Shown: positions 4,888-5,705 of the stretch, one piece after another | Layout: the number at the start of each line of letters is the position of its first letter | Position numbering within the stretch: the first letter of the stretch is position 1 | DNA from: Verrucomicrobiota bacterium | GTDB lineage: Bacteria; Verrucomicrobiota; Verrucomicrobiia; Methylacidiphilales; Verrucolacustridaceae | DNA: 5,705 bases | Reading direction: 5' to 3' | Assembly: GCA_010024525.1 (NCBI GenBank) | Contig: RGGS01000099.1 | Span: 1 to 5,705, forward strand | Program-made: the position numbers and the translations under genes | The notes under the pieces: generated by a model | Seen by the model: the letters and a program-made list of their open reading frames with translations, nothing else | What the model was told of the DNA's origin: nothing | Databases searched by the model: none

Positions 4888-5705
4888 TTATCTGACCGCC
4901 TTCACCCGCAGGAAGCCGCGGGTCGACCCGGTGTTTAGTTCGGCCTCATAACGAGTGTAGCCGGCAGGCTTGTTGGTCTGATCAGCAGAGACCGAGGGCG
5001 TTACCGTGGTGCCACTGTCAAAAGCCGTGGCCAGGTCGGGCAACGACTTCACGGTGTAGTTTACCCCGCTGTCCCGCTGCAAGTAGGTCAGCTTGATCGT
5101 ACCCGTACCGGTCGCCAGCGTGGCCGCGCGGCTAGCTCCGCTGACCGGGCTGGTGCCGAAGGCCAGCTCCGCATTGTTGTCCATTCCATCGCCGTCCGGA
5201 TCAGCCGTGCCGGCGGCGTTCGCCCCACTCAAGCCGAAGCCCGCTAGGTAATCCGCCAAAGGATCAGCCGCCGCCACGATGACCGTTCGCGTCACCGGCG
5301 TGGCCGCATTGCCGGCCGCATCGCTCGCATTGTAGGTGATCGTGTAAGTCCCAGCCACCGCAGTGTTCACGGTTCCGGATGGCGTCACCGTCACGCTGCC
5401 GTCAATTGCATCCACTGCGGTCGCACCGGCGTCCGTATAGCTGTCTCCTACCGTCAGGTTGATGGCGGCCGATCCGTCCCGGGTGATCACTGGGCCGATG
5501 CCGTCGTCATTATTATAGTAAGGTGTGGGATTGATAGTGACCGCCACCCCATTGGAGCCCAGCGTGTAGGAGCGATTCAGGAGATTATTGGTTCTCGGAG
5601 CGTCGACCCGCTCAAACGGCATCGTGGTGGCTGCATTTGTTTTCCAAAACTTGTAAGAGAGCACGCTTCCGGCATCCCCAGGCACCACGAAAGTCCCTGA
5701 GTAAA
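4888..5705 (-). CDS. C-terminal part of a secreted Ig-domain protein with a calcium-loop motif (partial, start outside window)
   Basis: The frame is open from the window edge to TAA at 4888, so at least 271 residues of a longer protein are present; a GTG at 5686-5688 is internal, not a start. Numbering from that GTG, residues 1-62 (SYKFWKT, FERVDAPRTNN, NRSYTLGSNG) resemble the end of a small beta-sandwich or carbohydrate-binding-like module. Residues 65-139 are a DUF5011-like Ig domain (VGDSYTDAGATAVD, GTYTITYNASDAAGNAATP). Residues 163-174, DPDGDGMDNNAE, fit a calcium-binding loop with acidic residues at positions 1, 3, 5 and 12. Residues 175-266 are a tail domain ending GFLRVKAVR. In related proteins such tails follow enzymes or binding modules; what precedes this one cannot be seen. 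It is much GC-richer (about 75 percent in 5101-5160) than the spacer beside it. Confidence 0.8.
   Translation of the reverse strand, partial: YSGTFVVPGDAGSVLSYKFWKTNAATTMPFERVDAPRTNNLLNRSYTLGSNGVAVTINPTPYYNNDDGIGPVITRDGSAAINLTVGDSYTDAGATAVDAIDGSVTVTPSGTVNTAVAGTYTITYNASDAAGNAATPVTRTVIVAAADPLADYLAGFGLSGANAAGTADPDGDGMDNNAELAFGTSPVSGASRAATLATGTGTIKLTYLQRDSGVNYTVKSLPDLATAFDSGTTVTPSVSADQTNKPAGYTRYEAELNTGSTRGFLRVKAVR

Noticed and set aside
5686..5688. GTG as true start of the right-hand gene
   Set aside because: The frame is open to the window edge (YSGTFV precedes it), there is no ribosome binding site or signal peptide, and it begins inside a domain.

Overview
The window looks like chromosomal sequence from a Verrucomicrobia-type bacterium, possibly a relative in the PVC group. 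This rests on style rather than on any marker gene. The proteins are long, secreted and rich in Thr, Asn and Ser, and are built from jelly-roll and Ig-like modules. Their C-termini (FLRLKISE, FLRVKAVR) are of the kind common on large secreted verrucomicrobial proteins. The intergenic DNA carries short repeats based on AATCCGC/AATCCGA units and on CTAAACGACTAAAAGACT. There are no RNA genes, transposase, CRISPR array or metabolic enzyme in the window. All recognisable genes lie on the minus strand and are described right to left.

Right edge (4888-5705): the C-terminal 271 residues of a secreted protein whose start is outside the window. It has the tail of a beta-sandwich module, a DUF5011-like Ig domain, a calcium-loop motif (DPDGDGMDNNAE) and a C-terminal tail domain. 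A hairpin terminator follows at 4816-4841. Next is a gene-poor spacer (4386-4887) with a very AT-rich stretch and degenerate repeat copies.

Centre (833-4373): one large multidomain secreted protein gene, now in two reading frames. The first frame (2298-4373) encodes a signal peptide, jelly-roll, Ig, He_PIG-type Ig, Big-type Ig and the first half of a second jelly-roll. The second frame (833-2275) encodes the rest of an Ig domain, a third jelly-roll, another He_PIG domain and the C-terminal tail. Deleting one base at about 2300 would rejoin the frames. However, the modules on either side of the join are both incomplete: the second half of one jelly-roll and the first strands of the next Ig domain are absent. 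A deletion or assembly join of roughly 80-90 codons therefore explains the break better than a simple one-base frameshift. The gene's N-terminus contains a copy of the local intergenic repeat, read in frame between a good ribosome binding site and the signal peptide. An 18-bp piece of that repeat recurs as a direct repeat just past the gene's stop codon.

Left part (1-832): about 375 bp with repeats and hairpins but no convincing gene, then a possible 36-residue membrane peptide (346-456) with a strong Shine-Dalgarno sequence. A strong hairpin terminator pointing right (241-274) follows, then a promoter pointing left (134-161). The promoter drives the first 17 codons of a signal-peptide protein leaving the window at base 1. 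The genes appear to be separate transcription units for exported proteins, and nothing shows that they act together.
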